64,000 nucleotides of DNA from Legionella_C dresdenensis. GTDB lineage: Bacteria; Pseudomonadota; Gammaproteobacteria; Legionellales; Legionellaceae. This document shows positions 25,478 to 34,200 of this stretch, piece by piece. Every line of letters begins with the position of its first letter. Within the stretch, counting starts at the first letter, position 1. The stretch lies in the NCBI RefSeq assembly GCF_042649825.1, contig NZ_JBHSAB010000028.1:9579-73578 (forward strand), written 5' to 3'. The notes under the pieces are model-generated. The model was not told the origin of the DNA. It saw only the letters and a list, made by a program, of their open reading frames with translations, and did not search any database. The position numbers and the translations under genes were made by a program.

Positions 25478-25855
25478 CTACTCTGGCACACAAGACGGAT
25501 TGCAATTATTAGGATTAATACTATTTGCATCGCAGGCATTTTTAGCCAAAGCCATTGCCTGATCCTGAGTGGGCGCAAAATACGACCAATGCTCATTACG
25601 CAGGTTGCTTACCACACAATGCCAGCGTCCGCCTGAAACGCCGTTGTCAAAGCAGACTGGATTACAATTAGCGATGTTATAGCTGTTATTATCACAGGCG
25701 GTTTGCGCCATACCTTGCGCTGCTGATTGAGTTGGTGCGGTAAATGTCCAATGCTCGCCACGTTTGTTTGCCACATTACATACCCAATTGGCGTGAGCGG
25801 CAGAGCTGATTAAAATTAACGCTGATACAACGGCTGAAATTGTTTTTATTTTCAT
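25478..25855 (-). CDS. Small exported Cys-rich protein with an internal duplication
   Basis: Protein of 125 residues. Signal peptide MKIKTISAVVSALILISSAAHA with cleavage expected after AHA. The mature part is two tandem copies of about 48 residues, each with W-x-C-x-V, HW-x-(F/Y)-APTQ, a helix ending in ACD and NCNP-x-C (first copy NWVCNVANKRGEHW, second copy RWHCVVSNLRNEHW). Three to four cysteines per copy suggest disulfides in the periplasm or outside the cell. Similar repeats occur in DUF4189-like secreted proteins; function unknown. Confidence 0.7.
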   Translation of the reverse strand: MKIKTISAVVSALILISSAAHANWVCNVANKRGEHWTFTAPTQSAAQGMAQTACDNNSYNIANCNPVCFDNGVSGGRWHCVVSNLRNEHWSYFAPTQDQAMALAKNACDANSINPNNCNPSCVPE

Positions 25856-26040
25856 GGTTAATCCCCTCAGTTAAATATAACCTCGGCACAGAATTGCCTC
25901 ACCGCAGGAACCTGCAAGATAATTTTGTGCAAAGAATATTACGGCCTTTTCAGTATAGATAATATTCAGTTGTCATTGCAAACGAAGTGAAACAATCCAG
26001 CATGGAAACATTAAGCAGTTGGCAGCGCTCCGGACCTTTA

Positions 26041-26904
26041 TTAATAGCCTTTCACAATATCCAGGCCAAAGGGGGCAAATATCTCCTTACCGTTAATCAT
26101 TACTTGTACAAACAATTTGACGAATCCAGCCTTTTCAGGCTCTAAATGAAATTCAAGTACAGGACCGCCTCTGTCAGTCATATTCACTGGCTCAGGCCCC
26201 ATAGGGTGGATATGTACCAGTGATTCCAGATCATCGCTAAAGCCGACAATATGGGCATAGGCGCCCATGATTGGTTCCAGGTTTTTGACTGGCTGTCCTT
26301 GGGAATCAAAAATTTCTACTTTACCCATGGATGGTTCGCCTACGATCAGGGCAGGGGTATTGAACGAGAGTTTGAAGGTATAACCATTCACGGTAGCAGT
26401 CATGGATGGGACGCGCTTGATAATTGCCGGTTTAAATTTACCAAAGGGCAAAATCGATGAAAGAATAAGCTGTTTTCTGGTCTTTTGCGGAGTAATATCA
26501 AGCCATAAGGTGTAATTGCCAGTACTCCTTTTGGCATCAAAAGTGATTTTATACACGCCGGGCTTGTTCGTTGCTACCGGATGGACATGGCTATAATCTT
26601 CCAGGCTGTCATCAATAATCATGGCATGGATGCGTTGCGTGTGTACCAGCGCAAGTTCTTCAAAAATTACCGGCGCTTTGGTTTCTTTACGAAGCAGGCT
26701 GAAGGTGACCGTGCGTTTATTGTCATGAATAGTCAGACCAAGGATATAAATTTCCATATCCGGCTGTTGCAGCTGCGGAGCAATCTTCATTTTTTTAGTA
26801 CGGTGCTCATGCGTTTCATAACCGCGATCAATTGCATGTATTGAAGACGCAGCCAGAGCCAGTACCAGAAAACCGAGTAGTCTTAGCATAGAGATATGAT
26901 TCAC
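26041..26904 (-). CDS. Exported protein with two beta-sandwich (YtkA/FixH-like) domains
   Basis: Protein of 287 residues with signal peptide (LLGFLVLALAASSIHA). Two similar halves follow. The first has LALVHTQRIHAMIIDDSLEDYSHVHP; the second has PIMGAYAHIVGFSDDLESL and VHIHPMGPEP. Both then run into GxYxLxxx-type strands (GNYTLWLDI, GFVKLFVQV). This pattern resembles the YtkA-like/cupredoxin-fold domains of metal- or oxidase-assembly proteins. The paired histidines (HVHP, HIHP) would suit metal binding; this is inference. Single gene. Confidence 0.6.
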   Translation of the reverse strand: MNHISMLRLLGFLVLALAASSIHAIDRGYETHEHRTKKMKIAPQLQQPDMEIYILGLTIHDNKRTVTFSLLRKETKAPVIFEELALVHTQRIHAMIIDDSLEDYSHVHPVATNKPGVYKITFDAKRSTGNYTLWLDITPQKTRKQLILSSILPFGKFKPAIIKRVPSMTATVNGYTFKLSFNTPALIVGEPSMGKVEIFDSQGQPVKNLEPIMGAYAHIVGFSDDLESLVHIHPMGPEPVNMTDRGGPVLEFHLEPEKAGFVKLFVQVMINGKEIFAPFGLDIVKGY

Positions 26905-26991
26905 AACAATGAAAAAACGGCGTCAAGCAGCATAATGGACACTACCTTGGATTTCCCCTGATGCTTTACGCCGGGAGTCTGCTTATCAGAT

Positions 26992-27222
26992 TCAGGCCAT
27001 TTCTTCTGAAACTGATTCAGCTGTTACTACAACATTAGAGGCATGCAGACCGCGATCCCCTTTTTCCAGTGTATAGCTTACTTGCTGTCCTGGAACAAGA
27101 GTTTTGTATCCTGTGCCGCTAATTGCAGAAAAGTGAACGAAAATATCTTCGCCGCCATCTGCCGGCATAATGAATCCCCAACCTTTGGCGTTATTAAACC
27201 ATTTAACTTCGCCCGTAGCCAT
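26992..27222 (-). CDS. Cold-shock domain protein (CspA family)
   Basis: ATG 27222 is chosen because AAAGGAGG lies seven bases upstream, giving 76 residues. RNP1 is KGWGFIMP and RNP2 DIFVHFSAI, both needed for binding single-stranded nucleic acid. The C-terminal tail (VVVTAESVSEEMA) is slightly longer than in E. coli CspA. Such proteins melt RNA structure and act as transcription antiterminators. Single gene with a leader of more than 200 bases upstream toward the HIT gene. Confidence 0.93.
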   Translation of the reverse strand: MATGEVKWFNNAKGWGFIMPADGGEDIFVHFSAISGTGYKTLVPGQQVSYTLEKGDRGLHASNVVVTAESVSEEMA

Positions 27223-27455
27223 AAATCCTCCTTTTTGCTTAAGCATCAGCTATTGTTTCTGAATTTCAATAGCCGCATTCATCCATAAACGACCCATAAA
27301 CCATATGGGATAATTCAACATAGCGCAAAACAGGGAGAACTAACAATAGTTTTTTTTATTTTTTTGCAAAAAAATTTGTTTTCATTGTCTGTATTTGCAT
27401 TATCAATAAAAAGGGCGGCATAATTGCCGCCTGTTTTTGTCTGCGGCTGTTATCC

Positions 27456-27869
27456 ATGTCCGAGCTTTTTAAGATTGATCCACGTTTATTGGCAAGTTCA
27501 ATTGCGGTTGCAGAAGGCAAGCTGTCAACTATTCTGCTTAAAAACAATCGTCATTTCCCCTGGTTAATTTTGGTGCCCCGCGTGAGTAATTGCAGTGAAA
27601 TTATTGATTTGAATCAGCAGCAGCAAATTGTGTTAATGCAGGAAATTTCTCGGGTTTCCTCGCAAATGAAAGTTTTTTTCCAGCCAGATAAATTAAATAT
27701 TGGCGCATTGGGTAATATTGTTAATCAGCTTCATATACATATTATTGCTCGTTTTAAACACGATGAGGCCTGGCCGCATAGCCTTTGGCAGGCGGGGATT
27801 GTTGATGAGCCGTATGGTAGTGAGGAGCTGGGTGAGTTGGTGAACCGGCTTCGCTCTTTATTTAATTAA
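27456..27869 (+). CDS. HIT-family hydrolase
   Basis: Protein of 137 residues. The histidine-triad region reads NQLHIHIIARF (about residues 88-98), the proteobacterial form in which Gln replaces the first His of the triad; the second His is the nucleophile. The upstream FPWLILVPR and GNIVNQLH segments fit the fold. It probably hydrolyses nucleotide phosphoramidates or related conjugates. A hairpin follows 1 base after the stop. Confidence 0.85.
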   Translation: MSELFKIDPRLLASSIAVAEGKLSTILLKNNRHFPWLILVPRVSNCSEIIDLNQQQQIVLMQEISRVSSQMKVFFQPDKLNIGALGNIVNQLHIHIIARFKHDEAWPHSLWQAGIVDEPYGSEELGELVNRLRSLFN

Positions 27870-27870
27870 G

Positions 27871-27901
27871 AAAGGAGTGTTAGGCTTTACAGCACTCCTT
27901 T
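27871..27901 (+). terminator. Hairpin after the HIT gene
   Basis: AAAGGAGTG and its complement CACTCCTTT form a nine-base stem around a 13-base loop. The loop side shows the GGCTTTACAG motif also found in the repeat pair at the window's right end. No clear U tract follows. Confidence 0.5.
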
Positions 27902-27920
27902 AAAAAATACATTCATACTC

Positions 27921-27953
27921 TCTAATATGCTTTTAATATAATCAATCTATAAT
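27921..27953 (+). promoter_or_regulatory. PmrA-like box and -10 element before the kinase-like gene
   Basis: Two half-sites TCTAATATG and TTTAATATA stand 11 bases apart (27921-27929 and 27932-27940), close to the CTTAATATT-N2-CTTAATATT element that PmrA recognises upstream of many Legionella Dot/Icm effector genes. A perfect TATAAT (27948-27953) follows at the expected distance. Recognised from memory; binding is inferred. Confidence 0.5.
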
Positions 27954-27983
27954 TAAAATAATCAAATTGAAAATGGAAAGATT

Positions 27984-29552
27984 ATGCCTGATTTACCCCA
28001 GCAAATTACCACAGCATTTTTATCGCCCGCTGAAGGTATTCAACAAACCTTTTCTTTTATAGAGCCTAAAACCGGTGGTATTCATGTCGGTGGGGTTTAT
28101 CAGGATGAAGCCGGGCAACGTTGGTTGTTTAAACCTTCTGAGCCAATTGATGCGGTAAGAGAAGTTATCGCCAGCCAGATTTATCGGCAACTTGCCGGCC
28201 CGGATAATGCGCCTGAGGTGTGTTTAATAAAGCAACCTCCGCCGGGCCAGTGGATGGTTGCTTCCAAATGGTGTAATGATCTGCAGCCCTTTTCCACGAC
28301 TGCGCCGGGCATGGAAAAAATGCTTATTGCTTCCTTTGTTGCTGGCGATGTCGATTGTGTTGCAAAAAATATTGCGGCCAGAAATGGGAATACTTTTCGT
28401 TTTGATTTTGGTGCGGCATTAAGGCTCAGGGAAGACGATGAGAGGGAAATTAACCTGACCGCAAGTCTTTATGAGATAGCGCGAAAAACCGGTTTTGACT
28501 TTTTAAAATCAGGTCAACATATTGATCCGCAGAAATTGGTTACCGAATGCAGCCAGTTACCCGAACTGGCAATTGATTGGCAGCAGTGGCAGACAATTTA
28601 TGATGAAGCGCTGCAACTGGCGAATGGGGTTGATCCGGAAGAAGCAATTGCGAATCAGCAAAGGTATGTTGCACAAAGGCTGCAAGTGATACAGAACCTT
28701 GCAAATTCAAATCAGAATATTCCGCCACTGAATGATTTGACTACAGAAGAGCAGGCTGTTTATACCTATCTGGTTAAATTTTATCAGACGGTTGCGCCTT
28801 TTATGAAGCCAATTAATCCCGAGAGTTATGTCGAAAACAATGCCAGACAGCATTTCAACCAGTGGAAACAAACAGGAAGACACCCTGCCTGGTATTGTGA
28901 TTTGGTTAAAAGCTCGCTACAAGAACTAGGCCACAGCCGATTTTTACAAGAAAATGGTATTCCAGCTAGTGCCGATGTTGAAAAAATCAGGCTTGCACAA
29001 ACAATTGAACAGAGCGAGCCTATATGTTCTTTATCTTTAATTCAGAATGAGCACGAGCATCCAGAGCATCGGGTGCTTGCATCATTACTGGTTCATATTA
29101 ACGGCGAGCTAAAACGTCTGGAGGCGCAAAACTCCCCGACAGCAGCATCTGCTTATTCCAGGCAAGGGAGCGGCGATAAAATAGCCTTGTACACTCAGTT
29201 GGCCCAAGAAATCAGGCAGACATTACAAGAGCCGCAACTAAAGACGGAAACTGTAACCAATTTCATTAACCAGACTGCAATTATATCGCACCATCGTCGG
29301 CATCGAACCGTGGATAAGGCTGTTGGATTTTTTTCTGCCGGGTTTAAAAATGTTGAAAGCAGTTCATGGACCAGTTATAAAAAATTTATCAGGGATCTTA
29401 ATTCTATCAACAATAAGCTTCCCGATACGCTTAAAAATAGCCTGAATGATAGCGTTAACAAACCAGTTAAAGCGACTATTCCTTATAAAAAAGGCGAGGA
29501 TATGGAAATTACGGTTAAAGGGTACGATGATTATCGGGCAAATAAGTTATAA
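27984..29552 (+). CDS. Putative effector with PI3/PI4-kinase or HipA-like kinase signature
   Basis: Protein of 522 residues. The first 170 residues show, in order, a glycine-rich strand GGIHVGGVY, a possible ATP-binding lysine in WLFKPSEP (about 50), a helix starting with AVREVIASQI, a catalytic-loop-like AGDVDCVAKNI (about 115-125) and a metal-binding RFDFGAAL (about 136-143). This order (K, GDxD...N, DFG) is that of phosphoinositide 3/4-kinases and HipA-type kinases. The remaining 350 residues are helical and unrecognised. No signal peptide. A PmrA-like box upstream fits a Dot/Icm effector. Substrate and secretion are inference; kinase activity is uncertain. Confidence 0.6.
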   Translation: MPDLPQQITTAFLSPAEGIQQTFSFIEPKTGGIHVGGVYQDEAGQRWLFKPSEPIDAVREVIASQIYRQLAGPDNAPEVCLIKQPPPGQWMVASKWCNDLQPFSTTAPGMEKMLIASFVAGDVDCVAKNIAARNGNTFRFDFGAALRLREDDEREINLTASLYEIARKTGFDFLKSGQHIDPQKLVTECSQLPELAIDWQQWQTIYDEALQLANGVDPEEAIANQQRYVAQRLQVIQNLANSNQNIPPLNDLTTEEQAVYTYLVKFYQTVAPFMKPINPESYVENNARQHFNQWKQTGRHPAWYCDLVKSSLQELGHSRFLQENGIPASADVEKIRLAQTIEQSEPICSLSLIQNEHEHPEHRVLASLLVHINGELKRLEAQNSPTAASAYSRQGSGDKIALYTQLAQEIRQTLQEPQLKTETVTNFINQTAIISHHRRHRTVDKAVGFFSAGFKNVESSSWTSYKKFIRDLNSINNKLPDTLKNSLNDSVNKPVKATIPYKKGEDMEITVKGYDDYRANKL

Positions 29553-29571
29553 TTTGCCCGATCATTTGATA

Positions 29572-31110
29572 TTAACGGTATTGCTCTAACGGTTGCTGAT
29601 CCGGAAACAGCTCTGAGAGAGGAACTGAAAAGCCATTTTCCCGCACAATACGGGCGTGGCGGCGTTGCAATTGGCGCGGTTCTTCCACACCGCAAGAGTG
29701 GCAGATAATAGCAATTTCGTGAGCCATGTTATTCGCATAATTATAGACTCGCTCGGCCTTATCCTCGATAACCAGACCGCGTTGCAGATTGGGATTGTGG
29801 GTTGCCACACCGGTTGGGCAAGTATTTTTATGGCATTGCATAGATTGGATACAGCCCAGAGCAAACATAAAACCGCGTGCTGAATTCACAAAGTCTGCAC
29901 CGGCGCAAAGCGCCCAGGCAACATTGGCCGGGGTAATTAATTTGCCGCTGGCAATAACCCGGATCCGTTTGCGCAGATTATAAGTCACCAGAATATCAAC
30001 TAAACGCGGCAGTGACTCCTGAATCGGAATACCCAGATAATCCATTAACCCCTGAGGCGATGCACCCGTACCGCCGTCTGCACTGTCGAGAGTGATAAAA
30101 TCAGGCGCAAATTGCACACCGCGTTTATGGATAGCCAGACATAAATCATGTACCCACTCATAACTGCCCAGTACGAATTTACAGCCAGTCGGTTTACCGG
30201 TTACCCGGCGGACATGTTCAATGGCATTCAATAATTCTTCAACGTTACTGATATCAGTATGGCGATTAGGACTAATTGAATCGGTGTGCGGCAGAATACC
30301 GCGAATTTCAGCCACTTCTTCGGTTACTTTGACTGCTGGCAGGATACCGCCTTTCCCGGGTTTGGCGCCCTGACTTAATTTGATTTCAAACATTTTCACA
30401 TTGTCGTGGGCAGCCAATTCACGCAAACGGGCGTCAGACAGATTGCCGTCTCTGTCTCTGACCCCGTATTTCGCGGTGCCTATCTGAACAACCACATCAC
30501 AGCCTGATTCCAGATGATAAGGTGAAACACCGCCTTCGCCGGTATTCAGCCAGCATCCTGCTTTTTTTGCGCCGAGCGATAAAGCGCGAACAGCGGGTTT
30601 TGAGATGGCGCCATAGCTCATGGCGGAGATGTTAAAGATATGGTTGGAGGAATAGGGTTTGGAGCAGAATGGGCCAATGATCAGCGGTTCTATAGTTGCC
30701 TCATTGGTTCCAAGCGGAGGAAACGGAGCGCTAACGAAGTATACTGTACCAGTCAGATTGAGCGGACGGGTAGAGCCAAAACCAATGGTGGTATCGATGT
30801 TTTTTGCCGCCCGGTATACCCATGAGCGCTCTGCGCGATTAAACGGAAGCTCCTCCCGGTCGCCGGCAAAGAAATATTGACGGAAAAATTCGCCAAGGTA
30901 TTCAAACAGATAACGAAAATGTCCAATAACTGGGAAATTACGCAATACTGCGTGTTTTTTCTGGGTTTTGTCATGAAGATAAACGCTAAACAGGATTATA
31001 GCCAGCGTGACGCCAAAAACGATGAGCAGGAGCTCGTCAAGCTCCAGGGCGCGTAAAAAGAATACGTCTTTTCTTTTTAAATCAAGTTCTTCCATTTTTT
31101 TAAAATCCAA
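29572..31110 (-). CDS. FMN-binding glutamate synthase-family protein
   Basis: Protein of 512 residues. A membrane segment (LLLIVFGVTLAIILFSVYLH) lies at residues about 27-46, then the large-subunit glutamate synthase (GltB central) domain: FNISAMSYGAISKPAVRALS, GEGGVSPYH, KLSQGAKPGKGGILP, DSADGGTGASPQG, and the FeS-type cysteines in CIQSMQCHKNTCPTGVATHNP. It lacks the glutaminase domain, so it is not a full glutamate synthase. Such stand-alone membrane-anchored proteins are oxidoreductases of unknown substrate. Convergent with the kinase-like gene, 19 bases apart. Confidence 0.9.
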   Translation of the reverse strand: MDFKKMEELDLKRKDVFFLRALELDELLLIVFGVTLAIILFSVYLHDKTQKKHAVLRNFPVIGHFRYLFEYLGEFFRQYFFAGDREELPFNRAERSWVYRAAKNIDTTIGFGSTRPLNLTGTVYFVSAPFPPLGTNEATIEPLIIGPFCSKPYSSNHIFNISAMSYGAISKPAVRALSLGAKKAGCWLNTGEGGVSPYHLESGCDVVVQIGTAKYGVRDRDGNLSDARLRELAAHDNVKMFEIKLSQGAKPGKGGILPAVKVTEEVAEIRGILPHTDSISPNRHTDISNVEELLNAIEHVRRVTGKPTGCKFVLGSYEWVHDLCLAIHKRGVQFAPDFITLDSADGGTGASPQGLMDYLGIPIQESLPRLVDILVTYNLRKRIRVIASGKLITPANVAWALCAGADFVNSARGFMFALGCIQSMQCHKNTCPTGVATHNPNLQRGLVIEDKAERVYNYANNMAHEIAIICHSCGVEEPRQLQRRHARIVRENGFSVPLSELFPDQQPLEQYR

Positions 31111-31293
31111 GTCCCTGGGAAAGCATTTATTATAAAGCTATTTAAAGTGAATGTAACGCTGGAGATTTCCGAAGAAGGATGTAATTTCGTCCAATGTATG
31201 CAAAGAGTTGATTTCAGTGATCATTTCATGTCGGCGCAATAATATGCATACTGATCTATAATAATCATATCGATCCCAAATAAAACCAGCAGA

Positions 31294-34200
31294 ATGCCTA
31301 ATCTGAACGATTTATATTTAAGGGAAAAAACCAGCGAACAAAAATACAGCGCTACACCGCAAGGCAGTATCGATATCAATCGGCTGTTAAGAGGCTTGCC
31401 TTATTGGCGTAACAATACGCTGGAGGTTAATTTAAAACCGAAAACGCTAGTTTTAGCTGATTGGCGTGCTGCAAACTGGGCAGAAGAAAAAAGAGAGAAA
31501 ATCAAGTCGCTCATCCGGGCACTGCTTGAAAAGCAATTTCCCATCTACATCTGGCAAGACTCACGTCTTCTCCAGCTAAGCACGGATAACATCGAGTTAC
31601 TAGACGATCCGCAAATCAGAAAAAATATCACGCCAGTTAAGAACGAAGATATTTTAAAAAAGACAGCAGCTGATTATAAACTAGGGCATGATCAAGTTCA
31701 TATTGTTAACGATTACTGGCTTGACTCTTTACTGGACGAGCAAGCTGATCCCAATGAGCATTATCTTGATCAATGGGATGTCGAATACTTTATTTCTTCC
31801 GGCTATCCCTTTTTTGATGTACATTTGGATGAAAAGCTGGCAGCCTTTTTACCTCAATGCTCTCCTTTGGTTACAACGATAGTTCATAGTTCCTTTTCCG
31901 ATAATGCAAATGCACTGCTAAAGCAATTAAACACCCTAATGCCGCAAGCAAAATGCCTGACAAAAATCAAACGCCTTACACTCAATAAGTATAACTTAAA
32001 TGTTTTGATAGAAACTGGAAGCATTGAATGCAATGGTTTTATATTTAATATTGAACAGCTTGCTGATCTTGAAGAATTGCGGTTAGGTGATTTAGATGAT
32101 AGAGCAATAGCCAGGCTCCCTGAAATCCTGGCAAAAACCCCAAAATTAAAGAAACTGCTTTTCGCATCCTATATCTCTGATTTTACTGTAACGCATCCCT
32201 GCTGCCTTCCTGCCCTTGAAAACATTACAATGAGATACAGTGGCTTTGACATAGACGATGGTTTTATCAAGAATCTGCTCGCGCCTAACGCAAGTACCCT
32301 TAAAATATTTCAAACCAGTTACTGCAGTTTTAACCTAACCCAAATTGAAAAAATGTCATTACCCCGATTGGAAGAACTTAGTCTTTGTGATGCTGAGGTT
32401 ACGGACAATCAGATAGAGGCGTTTCTGGCAGGTTGCCCTAATCTAAAAAAATTAAATCTTCTGACAAAAGCCTGCCGGAATAACAAAGAAAGTTTATCAA
32501 TACCCAATCAAAAATTTAAATTAGTCAGCCTTAGTATCCCTGAAGCTAATACAAAAACCTTCCTGCTCGATAAAGAAACAAGCAAGCATTTAAAAGAGCT
32601 TACCCTCTCAGGTGCATTTAATGGTGAAGTATGGGGTGCGTCTGCTTTGCCTGCCCTGCATACGTATAAATTGGAAAAGGTAACTAAAAAGGGAGCTTTT
32701 AATACAGATACGCCGCTTCCTGAATGGCCCACACTTAAACAGTTCTCGCTAGATGAATGCGTTATCTACCCAGAACAATTGCAAAATTTTTTGCAAGCCC
32801 TACCCAATATCAAGCGCTTGTCTATCTTAAACTGCGATGGGCTACGCAAAGATGCGACCATCAAATTATTTTTAAATGCTCTCGAACATCTTGAGATTTC
32901 ATGTACGCATATTAAAGAAGGTGTTTTTCAAAGTATCTTTAGCCAAATTCCCAATTTAACTGCACTTAGCCTGGATAAGACCGGCATAGTGCCCCTGTAT
33001 ATGGGAATACTTAGCCTGTCAAAGTTAGAATATTTAAATCTCCGTGATGTTACTCTTACAGCAGAAAACCCGCAACAATCCGTAAAAGGCTCCTCGAGGC
33101 TCAAAAAAATTGCCCTTAAACATGTCAGAGGTTCAATTTCTGAGCTAGTGAGTGCCTTTGATTTTGATAATCTGGAAGAACTGACTATCGACACCTGCGG
33201 TATTGATGACAAAACCTTGTTGACGCTTATAGCCAAAGCCCCCAGATTATACCTTATTCGGATAACTAATTGTCCATCGCTTTCAGCCGAGTTAAGACAA
33301 AAATTTGAACGGCAAAAATTGGACTGGGAAAGCATTAATCATATAAGAAAAGAGTTTAGCCAGAGTTCAAATAATTATGCTCCACCAGACACTCAAGAGT
33401 TTGCTCCAGGAACTCAAGAACTTTCTTTAACGGCAACACCACCGATTTATGAAAACCACCAGCATAAACTGGATGCAGACACCAAACCTGACCCTGATAA
33501 AGAGTTTAATGTCGAACGTGTCTTTTATGCGCTTGATGGGGGTAACCCGCCTGATGTGAGTAAGGAGCGTCATGCGGTATTTAATGCCTATAGTGTTAAC
33601 CCTGATCCTTGTAACGTCAATGATGCGTTCACTATCTATAATAAAGGTGAACTTGATCTTGTCGAACGGCCTGCCATTGCCTGTCAAGGCGATATTTTGG
33701 CCTTGGAAAAAACGCTTGCCAAAGTCAAAAATGGCCGGCGATTTTATGGTAAGCAGGTGCTGCATTTAACCCATAAATGGCAGGCTGTTCGCTCATTATC
33801 CGCCAATGAAAACGTCACTCATTACCATGTTGAACCAGGGCCTGTAGAGATGGCCTATTCTCAACGTGATAACCTGTATTATATCCGTACTACAGGGAAG
33901 CCTGTTGAAACGGTTCTGGATTTTTTGGTAGAAGTACCAAATAGTAACTTTTCCGTGCCAAATGAAGTAAAAGAACTGGCGCAAACAGTTAGGCAGTATA
34001 AGGTAGCTGAACTCAAGCTGCCTTCCGGTCCGCTTACGGGTCAGGAATACCTTACAGCTATTGAGCAACAACAAGCAGGTGCATGCCGCCATCGCGCCCT
34101 TGCTTTCTGCGATTTGCTAAAACAACAATGCCCTGATATTCAAGCCCGAATAGTAGAGAATGGTTGCCACGCTTATGTGGAAACTTTGCATAATGGGTGT

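Noticed and set aside
31220..31293. PmrA-like TAATAT half-site upstream of the giant AAA+ gene
   Set aside because: Only one half-site is present and its distance to the TATAAT differs from the box before the kinase-like gene.
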